In this document: piece after piece, positions 23,044 through 36,276 of the stretch
Layout: the number at the start of each line of letters is the position of its first letter
Position numbering within the stretch: the first letter of the stretch is position 1
Source: Erythroxylum novogranatense
Lineage: Eukaryota; Streptophyta; Magnoliopsida; Malpighiales; Erythroxylaceae
DNA: 64,000 bases
Direction of reading: 5' to 3'
Assembly (NCBI GenBank): GCA_029891385.1
Contig: CM057225.1
Span: 74,557,387-74,621,386, forward strand
The notes under the pieces: model-generated
What the model saw: the letters and a program-made list of their open reading frames with translations, nothing else
Told to the model about the DNA's origin: nothing
The model's database searches: none
Position numbers and translations under genes: made by a program

Positions 23044-25395
23044 AGAGGTTACTATAAATATACTTATATATATACATATATTTAAGAGGTTACTATAAAT
23101 ATACTTTCTCCAAACTTTCAAAGCAATCACTACCATAGTAGCTCTAAATCATGTATCGAATAATCAACTCATAGGACTTTAATTGTCTCCATACATATGA
23201 AATAACTTTATCCTGTTGCATTGGATTTTATCAAATCTCTTATATAACATCATTGCATCCTATAGAATCTCCAAATCCATACGATATAATTAATATCAGT
23301 ATAATTTCTCAAAATTTTCTTTACTTTCATTACTCATACGCTTTACACATTTTTCTTCAAGTATTTTACTATTCTTCTCAACCTTTCGAAGACATTTAAT
23401 ATATCATCAAATCTTGCTTGGATTGCTTTAATCTTCCATACCATAGTACTGTCGAGGTAATTGTTAACTCAAACAATTTTTATCACACTCCATGTGCCCC
23501 CTGATTAGTCCTTGTAATTCCTTAAATAACTAATTCCTTGATGAGATAACATTATCTCGCGCTATTTTCAATTTCTCAATTGACTCACCTTTCTTAAATG
23601 ATCTTCTCCATTCTTTATATTTCCTCATATTTCATATTGGTTTATTCTAATGTTTGCTCATTCATACTAGTTTCTTCTCACATTTCAATTTATTTGCAAC
23701 TTAACTTCCTATGTTGGTAACATATTCATCCAAATCTAATTTATCTCTCGAACATATTTATACAGAATATAACGTGGACTTATACACTTCTCTTATTAAC
23801 AATTAATGTCTCCTCAAATTCAGGAATACACTCACAGTTGGATACTTTACACCGAGAAAATACATACATTCTAAGTACCATACTCTACTTCTTATGCTTG
23901 AGTCTTCACTAGGGATATGACTCTAATATTCACTTCTAATTCATTACATATTTATTTCTGGTCAGTTCTTTCATTGATCATTCTTAATACAAATTATCTT
24001 ATCTGCTTAACTTAATTCAGTGAAATTTTTCTTCGAAAGAAGATTTCTTTCTATTATCATCTATATTGTTCATGCAATGTTTATCAATCAATTGTTATCA
24101 TCATCAATCCTGTTTCAGCCATTCTTAACACCTCAAAATGATCAATTTCAACTATTCATGACCTTTCAATAATTTCAATCTCTGTCACACTTTACATGAT
24201 CAAAATATCCTCTATAATAAAATGAAATGAAATAAGAGGTATATTCGTTTACTCTTATACTTTGGTATGTACCATCATGATCACTACATCTTCTATACTA
24301 AAGTAATTTTGGCAAGTCACCAATTTATATCTCATGCTAATGATGCATCAATCACAATTGATTCTAACCAACCTCTGAATATTCAATGACTATTCAAAAA
24401 TTTCTACTCCATCGTAGTTACCTTTTAACATAATCACCTATGCCATACTTCCATCTCGTTCCTCTGATTCATCTCATAATCTTTAACTATAGGGATCATA
24501 GATTGCATCCTATACTATATCCAAATATAGATCTCATATGTACTCAATCATATTATTCACCAATGTAACCATATTATCAGCTAGTGCTCCTAATATTGGG
24601 AGACAAACTGTTGATATATCACTATCATTTGTTTCACTTTCCATACGTACACTCTTAATCATTCTAGAAGCATAAATGCATGACCATCTTAACATTTTGA
24701 TATCGAATTCACTAACACAATCTTCTACCAGATCATAATTCTTATCACACCAATTAAACAATCATTTTCAATTCCAAGTTCAACCTTTGACTTCTACTTT
24801 GTTTGTACACATTAAATCTTATCATTTCCATCTATGTCTCTATCTCTTTTCAGTCAATTCATGAAAATCTTTTCACATCCATATCAATTCAAGTACATAT
24901 CCACACGAAATTATGTTACCATACTCACTGACATAACCACAAATATTGAATCTATGTTTAACATATCGGACTACGCCATATTTCTTATTTCTAAATATCC
25001 ACAAACTTTCCTCATCTTACACTCTAACCAAACACCATTCTTCTCATCATTTCTAATAGTCCAAGCTCTTTACAGAAGTTCATACATGTGACTTATGCGG
25101 TTGTAATTACCAGGATTCTAAACTCATCAATACCTTTCTCTAATGGTGAGGAATTAGGCAGCAGATCCTTGCAAAAATTCTTGTGCTCTTTTACGAGGTG
25201 ACATTTTATTCCTTCGACAAGACACCATCTTTTAGCTTACTTTCATTCTAGTCTTATTTCCCAAATATATGCATGATATGCATGTCACTTAATGCAACAC
25301 ATCAACTCATAATACAACAATTAATCACATAGCCTACCAATTCATAACACTATACATTCTGAGCCTAGAAAAAACCTAAGCTCTGATATCAAACA
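22154..25395 (-). pseudogene. Decayed gypsy interior of element B (gag-pol remains)
   Basis: No long frame survives. On the minus strand a gag start is visible at 25204 (MSPRKRAQEFLQGSAA, then a stop), like the MPPRKR start of element E. Phrases at about 23850-23640 and 22700-22500 align with 34321-34600 and 35340-35520 of element C, so B and C share one interior family. The primer site 25380-25391 (TGATATCAGAGC on the minus strand) is one base off the iMet consensus. Most of the reverse transcriptase and integrase cannot be recognised. Confidence 0.6.
23013..23040. repeat. (TA)n microsatellite
   Basis: About 14 TA units in the interior of element B. A neighbouring TTTAAGAGGTTACTATAAATA phrase occurs twice (23040-23101). 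Confidence 0.9.
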
Positions 25396-25711
25396 TGTTA
25401 GACCCCGTTTCCAGAGCCCAACAATCTGGAGCCAAAACAAAGCCCGTCATCCCATAAGGGTGGCATGCCCACAATAGTCTAACATCAAACATCACAGTTT
25501 TGATAATCACAAGCAAAACCCAATCATATTTCATTAATGAATCCAAACAAAGTTTATACAAGCTTATTTCAAAATACAAAATACAATTGAATGCTTATGT
25601 TTGATATGATTCTAAATACCAAAAATTTATGAACTAACTTAATTACAAAAGTCTCTAACTATCTTGGAGTTCTGATGCCTTGCAAGGATTGTTATTCGTC
25701 TCTTTCTGCAC

Positions 25712-25746
25712 CTGAGGAGGGAATAGTGGGGTGAGCTATACAGCTC
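25712..25746 (-). promoter_or_regulatory. Conserved hairpin and CAG acceptor (B 5' LTR)
   Basis: On the minus strand GAGCT-GTAT-AGCTC is followed by ACCCCACTATTCCCTCCTCAG. The order is the same as in families A, D and E. Confidence 0.5.
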
Positions 25747-26327
25747 AGTGACTAATATATTTATAGCCATCGACAATTGATCATATAGTTAAGCATATGT
25801 ACATGTATATCTAGCATTTTAAGCATTTAATCAATTTACTCAAACTTATAACACACAGCATAAACTTCAGCCATTAAACATAACACTCAACTATGCATCA
25901 TACTTGAAAATTTAAAATGCAATGCACAAACAAATGACTCGAGAGTTTCGTGGAACGAAACAGAGAAATCAAGGTTTATTCTGTGAACAAAACGAGTCCA
26001 AATTCTCAGGATCTTGTAGCCTCAAGTGGGCAGCCGGGAGAAGGCTATGGGTCAACATGCACGTGACTAACAAAATGGGTTCCTCTCTCGCCCAAACACA
26101 TCCAATTTATGCTCAATTCAATCATACTATCATGCCTTTTCTTCTTTTTATTTAACTCAAAATGTTATAACCTTTTTCAAGGAATAACATAATCACAATG
26201 CATTATGCATTTCCAAACCATTCACAATTATTTCAATTTCTCACAAAACAATTTCAAGCAAATTTACATACACATACATAGGCAAGAATTTTCCCAAATA
26301 CACAATAACTATGCATACATTACCCAC

Positions 26328-26556
26328 CTAATTTTCTTGCAAAAATCCAAGTCAGGGTTGTCTTTCCTCTTGCTCTTGGGTGGAATTCTTTTGGTTCCCT
26401 AAAACAAACCAGGTATTATTCAATAGAAATCCAATAGAAAACCCCACAATGCAAAATCACTAAAATTTATTCTAGAATGCTTTAATCCAAACATTTTCTA
26501 AACTTTATGAACTAAAATCATTTCAAAAATCCAAAAGATCCAAAAATGATCTTACC
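26328..26556 (-). other. Putative LTR exon 1 end, intron 1 and exon 2 (B 5' LTR)
   Basis: Leader ends GAAG at 26556 before GTAAGATC. The GGTTTGTTTTAG acceptor precedes the 71-nt block 26398-26328, which ends before GTGGGTAATG. Confidence 0.5.
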
Positions 26557-27609
26557 TTCATTCTTCACCAAATGAAGGGTTCTTTAGCTCAAAGGGGAGC
26601 TCTTCTCTTCCTCTACCTTTTTCTCTTTTTGAACCACTTCAAAATCACTCTTTAATACTAAGAAAAATCCAAACCTAGTTTTTTTCTCTTCTTTTTCTCT
26701 TTCTCTTCTTCTCTTCATATTTCTCTCTCTTCTTCATGACACTCTCTCTTTTTTCTCTTCAATTTGCATTCTACTCTCTTCTTAAAATTCAAGACAACAC
26801 TTCTTCTTCCAATTATACCCTTAATGAGTGAGAAATGTCTCATTTGCCCTTCCATTTATGCCTTATATCTTTTTATGTTTAAGTGTCTTGCCAAAAATAT
26901 CCTTGAACATTCTGACATAACTCTTTCTTCTAGAAGAATGTTCTCCATTGTCTTAAGTTTCTAAGGACACCAAAATCAATCTATTTGGTTTAAAACACTA
27001 AAAGTATTGCCCCAAACATTTTCGGAATGTTCTTATATTGAAACAATACACTATACTTAAATTATTCTCATTTATACTCTTCCAACCGATACCCTTACTT
27101 TGATTCAATCCATCTTTTTCGAATCAATACCAAAAGCTATCAAATTCTATGGATGGATAGAAAAATTGTTAAGAAACTATAGGTTCAGGAATCATTTCAT
27201 TTGGAGGTCGGATAACAAAGTTTTGACCGAAAGAATCAAATAAAGTTATGTCCTCAAACATATTGTACCTATCTCGTGACAATTTGTATAACTTTCACTA
27301 GAGAAGTAGGATTAAGATGATCTTAAGACGGTTTCAAAGAGGACTCTGAGATCTACAACTTTTGTGACGGACTTGAAAACAAATTTTATCATTTGAAGGG
27401 TCAAAAGTGGACCAGACAATAGGATCAGATGAAACCAAACAAAAAAGTAGACGAATTGGAAAAATTGTCATAACTTTCCCTACAGATATTGGATTAGGGT
27501 GTTCTTTGAATGGTTTAAAAGAGAACTTCAAGATCTACAACTTTTAAGAAGATCTTGAAGAAAAATTTGGTGGTCTAGAGTTGCTAATTTGGATCTGAAG
27601 ATGTTATAG

Positions 27610-28030
27610 TCAACGTAAGACGAAGGGTGAGATGAATTGAAAAAAAAGACAAAGCACAAGTAGACGAATCAAAAAGCAGACGAAGCAAAGCAGACGAAAC
27701 AAAACAAACAAATCGAAAAGTAAACGAATCAAAAAGTAAACAAAACAAAGCAGACGAAACAAAGCAGATGAAGCAAAGAAGACGAATCGAAATGAAAACG
27801 AAGCAATGAGTAGATGAATCAAAAAGTAGACGAAGCAAAGAATATGAATTGAAAAGCCGACGAAGCAAAGCAAACGAAGCAAAGAAGACGAAACAAAGCA
27901 GATGAAGCAAAGGATACGAATCAAAAAACAAAAGAAGCAATAAGTAGAAGAATCGAAAAGCAGACAAAGAAAAGCAGATGAAACAAAGCAGACAAAACAA
28001 AAGTCAACTTAAGACGAAGCAAAGTTAACT
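27610..28030 (-). repeat. Degenerate GACGAAnCAAAGC tandem array (B 5' LTR)
   Basis: Sister of 16797-17100 but about 120 bp longer, so unit number has changed between the two LTRs. Open frames across it (up to 138 codons, minus strand) are low-complexity artefacts. Confidence 0.8.
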
Positions 28031-28039
28031 TAAGACGAT

Positions 28040-28290
28040 GCAACTCTTAAGACAATGTGACGTCATCACAGACGATATGACGTCAACATAGACGATACAT
28101 CTTTATAGACGATGCATCCTTACAGACGAAATGACGTCATCTCAGACGATGTGACATCATAACAGACGATACATATTTACAGACGATTCATCCTTACAGA
28201 CGAAATGACGTCATCATAGAAGATGTGACATTATCACAGACAATACATCTTTACATACAATACATCTTTGTAGACAAAGCATCTATGCTC
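28040..28290 (-). promoter_or_regulatory. TGACGTCA array (B 5' LTR)
   Basis: Exact TGACGTCA palindromes are at 28058-28065, 28078-28085, 28132-28139 and 28206-28213, with near matches between. They alternate with GACGATACATCTTTA units. The array lies in U3, upstream of the GA-rich leader on the minus strand, where enhancers are expected. Confidence 0.55.
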
Positions 28291-28441
28291 CTGAACATCT
28301 CTCCTTCTAAGGACCATACTTTCAACTCTGATGTCCAAAATTTCTATACTATATATATCGTTGGAAAGCTAGAAGAAAGACCTACAACTTTTTAAAAGAC
28401 ACCTTTCTCTAATTCAGCCTAGATCAACTACCAATTTTATT

Positions 28442-28446
28442 TCAAA
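28442..28446. repeat. Target-site duplication of element C, left (TCAAA)
   Basis: Exact partner at 40591-40595. The sister B LTR has a single TCAAA at 17523-17527 within the same flanking sequence. Confidence 0.95.
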
Positions 28447-29305
28447 TGTAACATCCCATTACTTACGGGAAGGGTAGAATAGGAAATATAAGTGAACAGT
28501 GAGAGTTTAGAAATGAAATTGCAGGCTCATGCATAATGTGTCATACACATACATGTGAATAGTGACATTTTTGCACATGAAAATAATTGTACATGCATTC
28601 ATTGACATTCTGGATATAATTGTGAATAAATGTGATTGTTATTGCGAATTTTGTTTTGTTGGTATTTGAAAATTTATTTGGAGAGTGAAATTGTTGTTTT
28701 AGAATTTTTAGAGAATTTTAGGAAATTTTCCTGAAATTTTTAGCAGTAAATTTTAGACTAGAAAAAATGTCGAGTGGCAGGCCAAATGATAAATGGCAGT
28801 AGAATTTATTGTCAAATCGCATTGGAATTTTGGATCCATGACCATAGGATTTATTGACAAGTGTCATTGAAAATTTGGGAGACAATTGGAGACAAATTGG
28901 AGACAAATAGATTAGTTATTATAGTGGACCAATTGGAGCAATGACAAAGTGACATGTGGCAAGTGACATGTGCCACTTGCCACACCACTTGTTTAATCCA
29001 TGAAATTCTTAAGTGAAAGACCAATACTTATGGTCTTTCACTTGTTAATTACGTGCCCCACTCCTCCATCTTCTTCTTCTTCCTTTCTTCATCTTCTTCA
29101 TTCCTTCTTTTTCTCACTCATGACCCTTCACTTCACTCTCACCCTCATCATATTGAGCTTTTCACTTTGCTTCTTCAAGAATTATTTTCCTCTTCATTTC
29201 TTACTAAACACCCAACCCTACCACCCCCAAATGATGATGCACGTGTATGAGGGGAGCTAGGGTTAAGTGAGATCTTAAAGAGTTTGAAGGATGGAAGCTA
29301 AACCA

Positions 29306-31596
29306 AGTAAGTATCTTGCCAAATTATCATGGGTTTTGGTTAAATGAAGCTATTGTGATGATATTTAGAGGTTAAATTGCATGAGATGGGATTTTGGGTA
29401 TGTAGGTGTCGTGTATAGTGAAGGGGGTGTAAAAATTTGTGTTATTGATGGGTGATGATTTATAGATATAGTAGAGGTTGAATGACTATGATAAAGAGTT
29501 ATGTATGTGTTATGGGTGATGAAAAATAATTATGTACATGTCTTGTTGTTGAATATGTAGAATGAGAAATGATTAATGTAATGGTCTAGAGTTGTTGAGG
29601 TTGATTGATCTTCAAAGTGAGTTTTAGATGAGTGTGGAAAATTGGTTATGAATGGGTAGGGTTATATGCTTTCTTTTTGTTCAAGGATCATCATTAGATC
29701 ATAACTTGTTGTGATTGATGTATTGAGTTGATTTGGATAGAGATTGATGAGGAAATAAAATGGGAGAAATAAGCTAAGTATAAGATGAGTTAGAGGTAAA
29801 TTGTTGGAAGTTGGAAAAAAATCTGGAAAATTGGTAGCAAAAATTTTTTTTTACTGATATAGCTTTGTATTAGCCATAACTTGCATTATAGTTATCCAAT
29901 TTGGTTGATTCTTGTTTTTGCTTAAACTAGAGGTATATGGCTATCTTTCTTATGAAGACATTGATTATATATTGTGCTTCTAAGAGTCTCAAATTTTGAT
30001 GTGAAAATGAGAACTGAATGTGGCAAAAATTTGGATGAATGTATACATTTGTGTTGTGTATTGGGTGATTATGAGCACATAGGAAAGATGAATTGAGGTA
30101 AGGAGGTTTTTGATCTAAGCTTGAAGTATACATGAGGTAGTCATCAACATGAGATGTTGGATTTTGAATATGAAGTGTTTGATATTTATAAATAAGATAG
30201 GTTTTGAAAAAAAGAATAGGAATGTCTAAATGATGAGATGTAGTTGAGTATGTTGAATGAAATGGGTTAGAATTAGAGAGTTTAATGAAATCTAATTGGT
30301 ATGTGAGTTGATATGAAGTGGTTTTATGCTAAAAGAGGTTAATTTGAGAAGTGTATGGGGGTATATAAGGTTAGAATGAGTGTAGGAACCTTGGAAGAGG
30401 CTTTGGAGGGAGTTTTGGGAGACAGATGTCCGTTAAACGAACCTTCTTGGGTCTAAAAAGACCCCCAGGCCAGTGTATGTCCGTTTAACGGACCTTCTCG
30501 GATGAATTGGTGCACTTTGTCCCGACCATGTCCGTTAAACGGACATCCACTATACAGCTACAGTTAATTGCATGTTTGGCACCATTAGAGGCAGAATCTC
30601 GATTTGAGGTCTACATAAAAGTTGTAGATCTTGAAGTCCTCTTTCAAATAGTACAAAAATGAAAGGAATCCGAAATTTGTAGAAAGAGTTATGAACATCG
30701 CGCCAACATAGGTTTAGTTTGAGTGAGGTCATAAACTTGGTTGCTTCTTTTGACCATAACTCCTTCTCTAGACCTCCAAATGACTTGGTTCTCGAAGAAA
30801 TTGGTTCCTAACACATTTTCCTATATTTTCATGAAAAGTTGTATTAATTGATGTTGAATTGAAAGAGATTGATCAAAGGAAAGTGTGGGAGTCTGTTGAG
30901 GCAGTGTAAATGGGATTAGTTTTACTGAGCATACTTCAATGTTTTACTTATAATTGGATCTATAGGGTTCCAAATGAAGTGATTTTTAAATTGGAGTAAC
31001 CTATAGATATGGTTCTACAAATGGTCTCAAGAATTAGAATTCTGATTCAATGTCTAAAATATTGAATTTCTAGATTGAAGATGGATATAGTACACTATTT
31101 TGGATAAGAGCAATCTAAAAGTGATTGAGGCATATCTTCCAAAGTGCTGAACCAAATTGAGTGATTTTGGTGTCCATAGAAACATAAGACATTGAGGAAC
31201 ACTTTTCTCAAAAAGAGTATGATTAAATCATATCAATTTCGCTTTCTAATTTGATGTGAAATATAGACCCAAAAATATGATTTGGAAATTTCTGAAGTGA
31301 ATCAATGAGAAAGAAATGGAGATTTTAATGGGTTTAGTGAGGCATAAACCTAAGTATAATTTATACTTAGTCGAGTTTTCATATAAGAATGACTTTGAGA
31401 TGTATTAGAGTGAAGATACCAAGGATTGTCATGAATATGCATTGTTATACACATGTGTGCATTATATGAATGGTTATAATTGTGCAAGTATTAATGTATG
31501 TGCATTGTATGCACGACATAATGTCAATGTGCAGGATACGCGCCCATATTAAGGAGTTTCCAGATCTTAGAAGAAATTGCTAAATTGGAGCGTACT
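29306..31596 (+). other. Putative LTR exon 1 end, intron 1 and exon 2 (C 5' LTR)
   Basis: Leader ends AACCAA at 29306 before GTAAGTAT, a good donor. The acceptor AATGTGCAG ends at 31534. The 62-nt block 31535-31596 ends CGTACT before GTGAGTAG. Here the palindrome cassette lies inside intron 1, unlike families D and E where it precedes the leader. Confidence 0.45.
30428..30546 (+). repeat. Palindrome cassette, reduced form (three single units)
   Basis: Single GTCCGTTWAACGGAC-type units at 30428-30440 (3' end changed), 30479-30493 and 30530-30544 occupy the places of three doublets in the 3' LTR. Confidence 0.9.
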
Positions 31597-32258
31597 GTGA
31601 GTAGACCTAGATGGTCTTATTTCTTTATTTGAATTTGTGTATGAATTGACTATTGATTGATTTTCTGAATGTGATTGATTATGTTGGTTGCCGGACAAAA
31701 GGTCCGAAGATGTGATTTTTGAATAAGGTATTAAAGTGCTACTTGTATGTGAATGAGTTGAACTAAGTGTACTTAATATGATTGTTAATGTGATCTGAAT
31801 GCACATTTGCATATGACTGAAAGTATGATTTCTAAACTTTAATGTTGAATGCCGGACTAAGGTCCGATGACATGGGAAAATGATTGAATGTGTTTATGCA
31901 AATGTGAGTGATGCATTCCATACCATGAATGCATGAAATATAATGGTAGTTGTGACCAGAGTAGCCAACGATTAGTGCTTAAAGCTCAACATGTGAAAAT
32001 GAGCTTCGAGCTCAAAAGTGAATCAGAGCCTCAGGCTCAACGTTTAATGAGCCCTATATGGGACAGTTATTAATGAGCCCTACAAGGGACAGTTTAGGCA
32101 CTCGGTCACAACAAAATAACCAATAGAAAATGAGTCTCATGTGCACTGCATCTGCATAAAATAAGGGATTATATTGTATTGAACGAGAAGTGCAAAATGT
32201 GTAATGTTGTGATATGTATTATGTGATTGGGTGAGCCATCGATGATGGTCACTCACTT

Positions 32259-32298
32259 AGTTTGCAAAACTCACCCAAAATTTGCAATTATTTTTCAG
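32259..32298 (+). promoter_or_regulatory. Conserved hairpin and CAG acceptor (C 5' LTR)
   Basis: AGTTT-GCA-AAACT (32259-32271) is followed by CACCC and CAATTATTTTTCAG ending at 32298. The 3' LTR copy (40150-40164) has one more pair, GAGTTT-GCA-AAACTC. Confidence 0.5.
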
Positions 32299-32701
32299 GA
32301 CTCAGAAGAATGCCCCATTAGGCAACGGGCGTATATCATCTGTTGATGAGTGAGAGATGAGGTCGGGATCAGTTGCGTCTGCATTCAGTATTTTAGTATT
32401 TTGTGTAAATTTGTATTCCGCAATTTCTGAAAAATAGTGTTTTGTAATTATAGTGGGCCCCAAATGGGCTATTGAAATTCTATTGATTGTAGTGTGTGAT
32501 TGAAGATGTTCTGAATGAAAATGGGCCACTCAAATTGATTTCTGATTTTGGAATATTATAATTGTGATCATAGTTTAAAAAAAATTATACTGAGTTTTGA
32601 CTAAGTGAGTGCAGTAGCATGCCACCCTCGTGGGGCATGGACTCGGATATCACCATCGATGTCGGGTTTGGGTCTTGCAGGAGTGGGGTTTTACATTTAT
32701 G

Positions 32702-32713
32702 TGGTATCAAAGC
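32702..32713 (+). other. Primer-binding site of element C (tRNA-iMet)
   Basis: TGGTATCAAAGC, one base off TGGTATCAGAGC, six bases after the LTR end. Confidence 0.85.
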
Positions 32714-35700
32714 CCAGAAGTACTATCTTACATGGGCAATTTCTGAAATAAAGGTCAAGTTACATGCATTTAAGTCATGTCATAGCAGACAGTGGCAACT
32801 GATCCCTAGTTTGAGTCGCATGAGTATGAGTCGCGCGCATGAGCATGTGTTAAGTGTTTAAGTTGGTATAAATAGTGAAAAAAAGGGATGACATGTCATA
32901 ATGTGACAAAAGGGAAGTTATGGATATATAGAAATGAGAAATTGTATATGATGAGCTATGTCAGACAAGATTTAATACAATTGTATTGATGAAGGTATTA
33001 TGGAATACAATACTAATATTGTATTGGGAGAATAGATCCTCGAATGTAAACTTATTTTGAATGCATTATGGCGGATTGTTTGGGGAAAGTAAGGATATAA
33101 GTGGAAAATGATGAGACTAAAGTGTAGAAGCCCGAATAAAGGAAATAAAATGTTATTTGACCTTGAAAGGTTAGACTTGAAGTAAATGAATGTCGAATAA
33201 ATGTGATAAAAGTTCTGATTAAGCGAAATAATATATATGTGATATTGAGATTAAAATTTCTTGCTGATTGTGCTTCTATAATTCTGAATGGATTGGGGAT
33301 ATAGATATATATATGGAAGATCAGATGAAGGACAATAATAAAATGGGATAATAAAAAAAGGGGAATAAATAGTTATAAATGACTTTACAAGAGATGAATC
33401 ATGTGTAGTATGGAGAAATTTAGAAATGTACATAAGTTGGGATTTTATGTGTGAACGCGATTATGGAAAAAGGATGAAGAATCAATGAGAGGAGTGAATG
33501 TCTTCTAAATGATAGTTCAAGTCCAAGTATTATGAAATGATGTAGCAGTAGAAGAGGCAAATTGTGGCAAATTGGAGTAGAATTGATGTTAAGAAGTGTG
33601 TTAATGTGAGGAAGAAAGTGCAGGGCACGAAAGTGGCCTAACGAAAATAAGTTTTTGTGACGAATATATTGAGACACCCCATTGTAGGCAGGAACAAAGA
33701 TAAAAGTGTTGTTTAGAATCAATTGGAATGTAAGTATGATGAGCAAACGTTCTTAATTGGTTAATTGATGGTGACATATGTCAAGGCATGAGAGTAAATG
33801 AAATTGCTTATTGCCTTATTGAGCCTTATTATAAGGATGTTCTGATTCTATAAGTTATGATATGAATTGATCTTGTTAAGATCTTGTGAAATGTTGAAAT
33901 TGATTTTCTTGGGGTACTAGGAATGACTGATAAGTAATCATGGGAAATAGTTGATTGATAAGGATTTTTTGAGCAATATCGAGGATAGTACCAAGAAATC
34001 ACTGAGATGGGGTCAGAAAGTCGAGTAATTTAGTTTATGAAAGCTCTTCTCTCGATTCAACAATAGAATCTAGTAATCATTCCATAGAGGTCAAAGACCC
34101 CTTGCTTGATTCAATCGGATTTACGTTAAAAAGGAACTGACAGACGCAACAGAGGGAATTTTGAAATAAGATAACAGATCTTCAAGAAAAGTTGTGATAT
34201 GTTGTCTTCTTTATTAAAAAATGATGAATCAATAGTGAGTCAAAAATGAATATTGGAGTTACCTCCCTAGCGAAGACTCAAGCATAAGAGTTAGAAAAGC
34301 TACTGAGAGTGAATGCATTTTGTTGTGGTAAAGTACCCAACTATGTAAGTGGATTTTTGAATTCGAAAGGGATGCTCTCGCTAATGTGAGGAGAATTTAG
34401 GTTAACTTTATAGTATGTGTAAATATGTTTGGGAGACACAAATTATATATGATGGATGTGTTACCAACACAGGAAGTTATGTTTGCAAATAAATTGAAAT
34501 GTGTGGAGAAATTGGTATAAATGAACAAACATTAGAATAAGTCAAGATTAAATGATAGGAAATCGAATGAATTGAGGAAATCATATGAGAAAGGGAGTTA
34601 ATTGGGAAAATGAAAATGACATGTGATAATATTATTGTACTGATGACTTAGTTATTGAAAGAGTTACCAAAACAAATTATGGGCATAAAGAGTCTTAGGT
34701 TATATCGGTTGGAGTACATGATGTCCCCGACGGTATTATGTTATTGGAGGTTCAAATGATCCAAACAAAATTTTATCAACTAGTGACTATGACCATACAT
34801 GGTATTGTGACAGTGTTGGAAAACAAAGTGAGAGGAAATTTTAAATATTTGAGGAAAAATATGTAAGTCGTATCAGTGATAAATGTAAAAAGAATTTTTG
34901 AGGAATTTTAGAACCCCAATGCTAAGTGTACCGCTTCGATTTGGAGATTTTGCAGTATGTAATGAAGGTTTCCAGTAAAGATTGAGATGCAATCTGTTGT
35001 AATAGTATCAAGAGATTTTGTGTACCTAGGGACAATAATAACCTCATGGGCTGAATTTGGATGTATGACTTGGAATTTGCTGTAATGGTAATTGATTTAA
35101 AAGCTTGGATACACTATATGTACAGAAACCTTTTTGAGGTATATATGAATATTCAGATCGGTAAAGATTGAAGTAATTAGTGAGTTTGAAAGAGTTGAAA
35201 GGGATGGTGCAAATGAGTGCCTCCTAATGAAGCTAGTGTTGAAATTCAATGTATTGAATAGAAATTCAATAGCATAGTATCACAAATTTGGAGGTTATCA
35301 AACCTAGTGTAATGAGCGCAGAATGTCGACCTAAAAAGGGGCAAAAAGGAAGTATGTTTAGCTATTGAAATGTATAAAAGGATTGGCAAAGCCCAAATTG
35401 AGGATTTAGAAAATTGTGAACCTTATCCAGGAATTGAAAACAGATCCAGAAGTATGTGTAATATCTAATAAAGAGACTGTTAGAGAAAACATAAGAAACC
35501 ATCGAAGTTATATGTCCAAGGAAGAGTACATCGAAAGTACAATTGATGGCTAAGAATGGAAAACCGAGTGATTATACGTTTGAGTTACCAATAGTCTTGA
35601 CTATTGGAGACAGGTGTACAGCTTATATTTTTTGAGTCCATAGGAACATGAGATTAATTTATAATTCAAATTGACTGCAGGCATACCAAATGTGATATTG

Positions 35701-36262
35701 ACGATACTATTACAATAGTGTATAAGGGGCATATGACAGAAAAGGAGTCGTCCACCCCTATATTGAAATGAACAAGGCCTAAAAAAAATGGTTGAAGGCC
35801 AAAAATTGATGAGAGATAACATAGGAATCTGTAATAGGGGTTCAATGATCTCAGTTAATGAAGAATGAGTTAATTGGATCAACATCGAGATTATAGAATA
35901 TCGTGAGATTAATATAAGAGCTAAGTGTTTTGACAATAAAGAGATGTAAAACAGCAATCGAAAGATGACATACTTCAAAGAGTATCACCTTTGCAAAGGT
36001 GTGCTTAGATGGAGATAAAGGTGTAAATTGGGGAAACTAAGTTTGACATACATTGGTCTATATGAAATTCATCAAGGAAATAATTAAGAAAGTGTGATAT
36101 CTAAACAATGGATTGAGAGACCTATTGAATCTACTAATTGTGGTCTTTTGAAAGGTAGTATTTGAGTGGTGAAGTGATATAGGAAATGAAGGAGCATAAG
36201 TGATAATAGTACCCATGCCTTAGTGCTTAATTAGATATTAATTTTGAGGATGAAATTTCTTT
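32714..36262 (+). pseudogene. Decayed gag-pol interior of element C
   Basis: No frame longer than about 80 codons is meaningful. Recognisable pieces on the plus strand are a zinc-knuckle-like remnant near 34318 (Cys-Cys-Gly-Lys-Val, His lost), an RNase H remnant at 35064-35165 (reads YDLEFAVMVIDLKAWIHYMY, matching the [20 protein letters not shown] stretch of element E), and an integrase-tail remnant at 36031-36072 (GKLSLTYIGLYEI, matching [13 protein letters not shown]). Only about 750 bp separate the knuckle and RNase H remnants, so protease and most of reverse transcriptase are deleted. Homologous phrases occur in the interior of B. Confidence 0.7.
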
Positions 36263-36276
36263 AAGGAGGGGAGAAT
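36263..36276 (+). other. Polypurine tract of element C
   Basis: AAGGAGGGGAGAAT directly precedes the 3' LTR, after GAGGATGAAATTTCTTT as in E and B. Confidence 0.9.

Larger units (their letters stand above)
25396..28446 (-). repeat. 5' LTR of element B, main part
   Basis: Starts TGTTAGACCCCG next to the primer site and is broken at 28446 by element C, continuing at 40596-40906. It keeps the hairpin/acceptor lost from the 3' LTR (GAGCT-GTAT-AGCTC at 25733-25746, CTCCTCAG acceptor at 25712-25714), the 71-nt exon block (26398-26328) and the donor at 26556. Confidence 0.85.
28447..32695 (+). repeat. 5' LTR of element C (4249 bp)
   Basis: Starts TGTAACATCCCATT and ends GGGGTTTTACA. In order: a short TGTCACTTGCC-type inverted block (28945-28985), CT-rich stretch, donor CCAA/GTAAGT (29307), palindrome singles (30428-30546), acceptor TGTGCAG (31534), 62-nt exon block, CCGGACAAAAGGTCCG blocks (~31690, ~31855), hairpin and TTTTTCAG acceptor (32259-32298). 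It is 65 bp shorter than the 3' LTR, mostly because palindrome doublets are reduced to singles. Confidence 0.93.

Noticed and set aside
27584..28000. 138-codon minus-strand frame rich in Leu-Cys-Phe, looking like a membrane protein
   Set aside because: It is the translation of the degenerate GACGAAGCAAAGC tandem array in LTR B; a similar frame appears over the sister array at 16699-17107. Low-complexity artefact.
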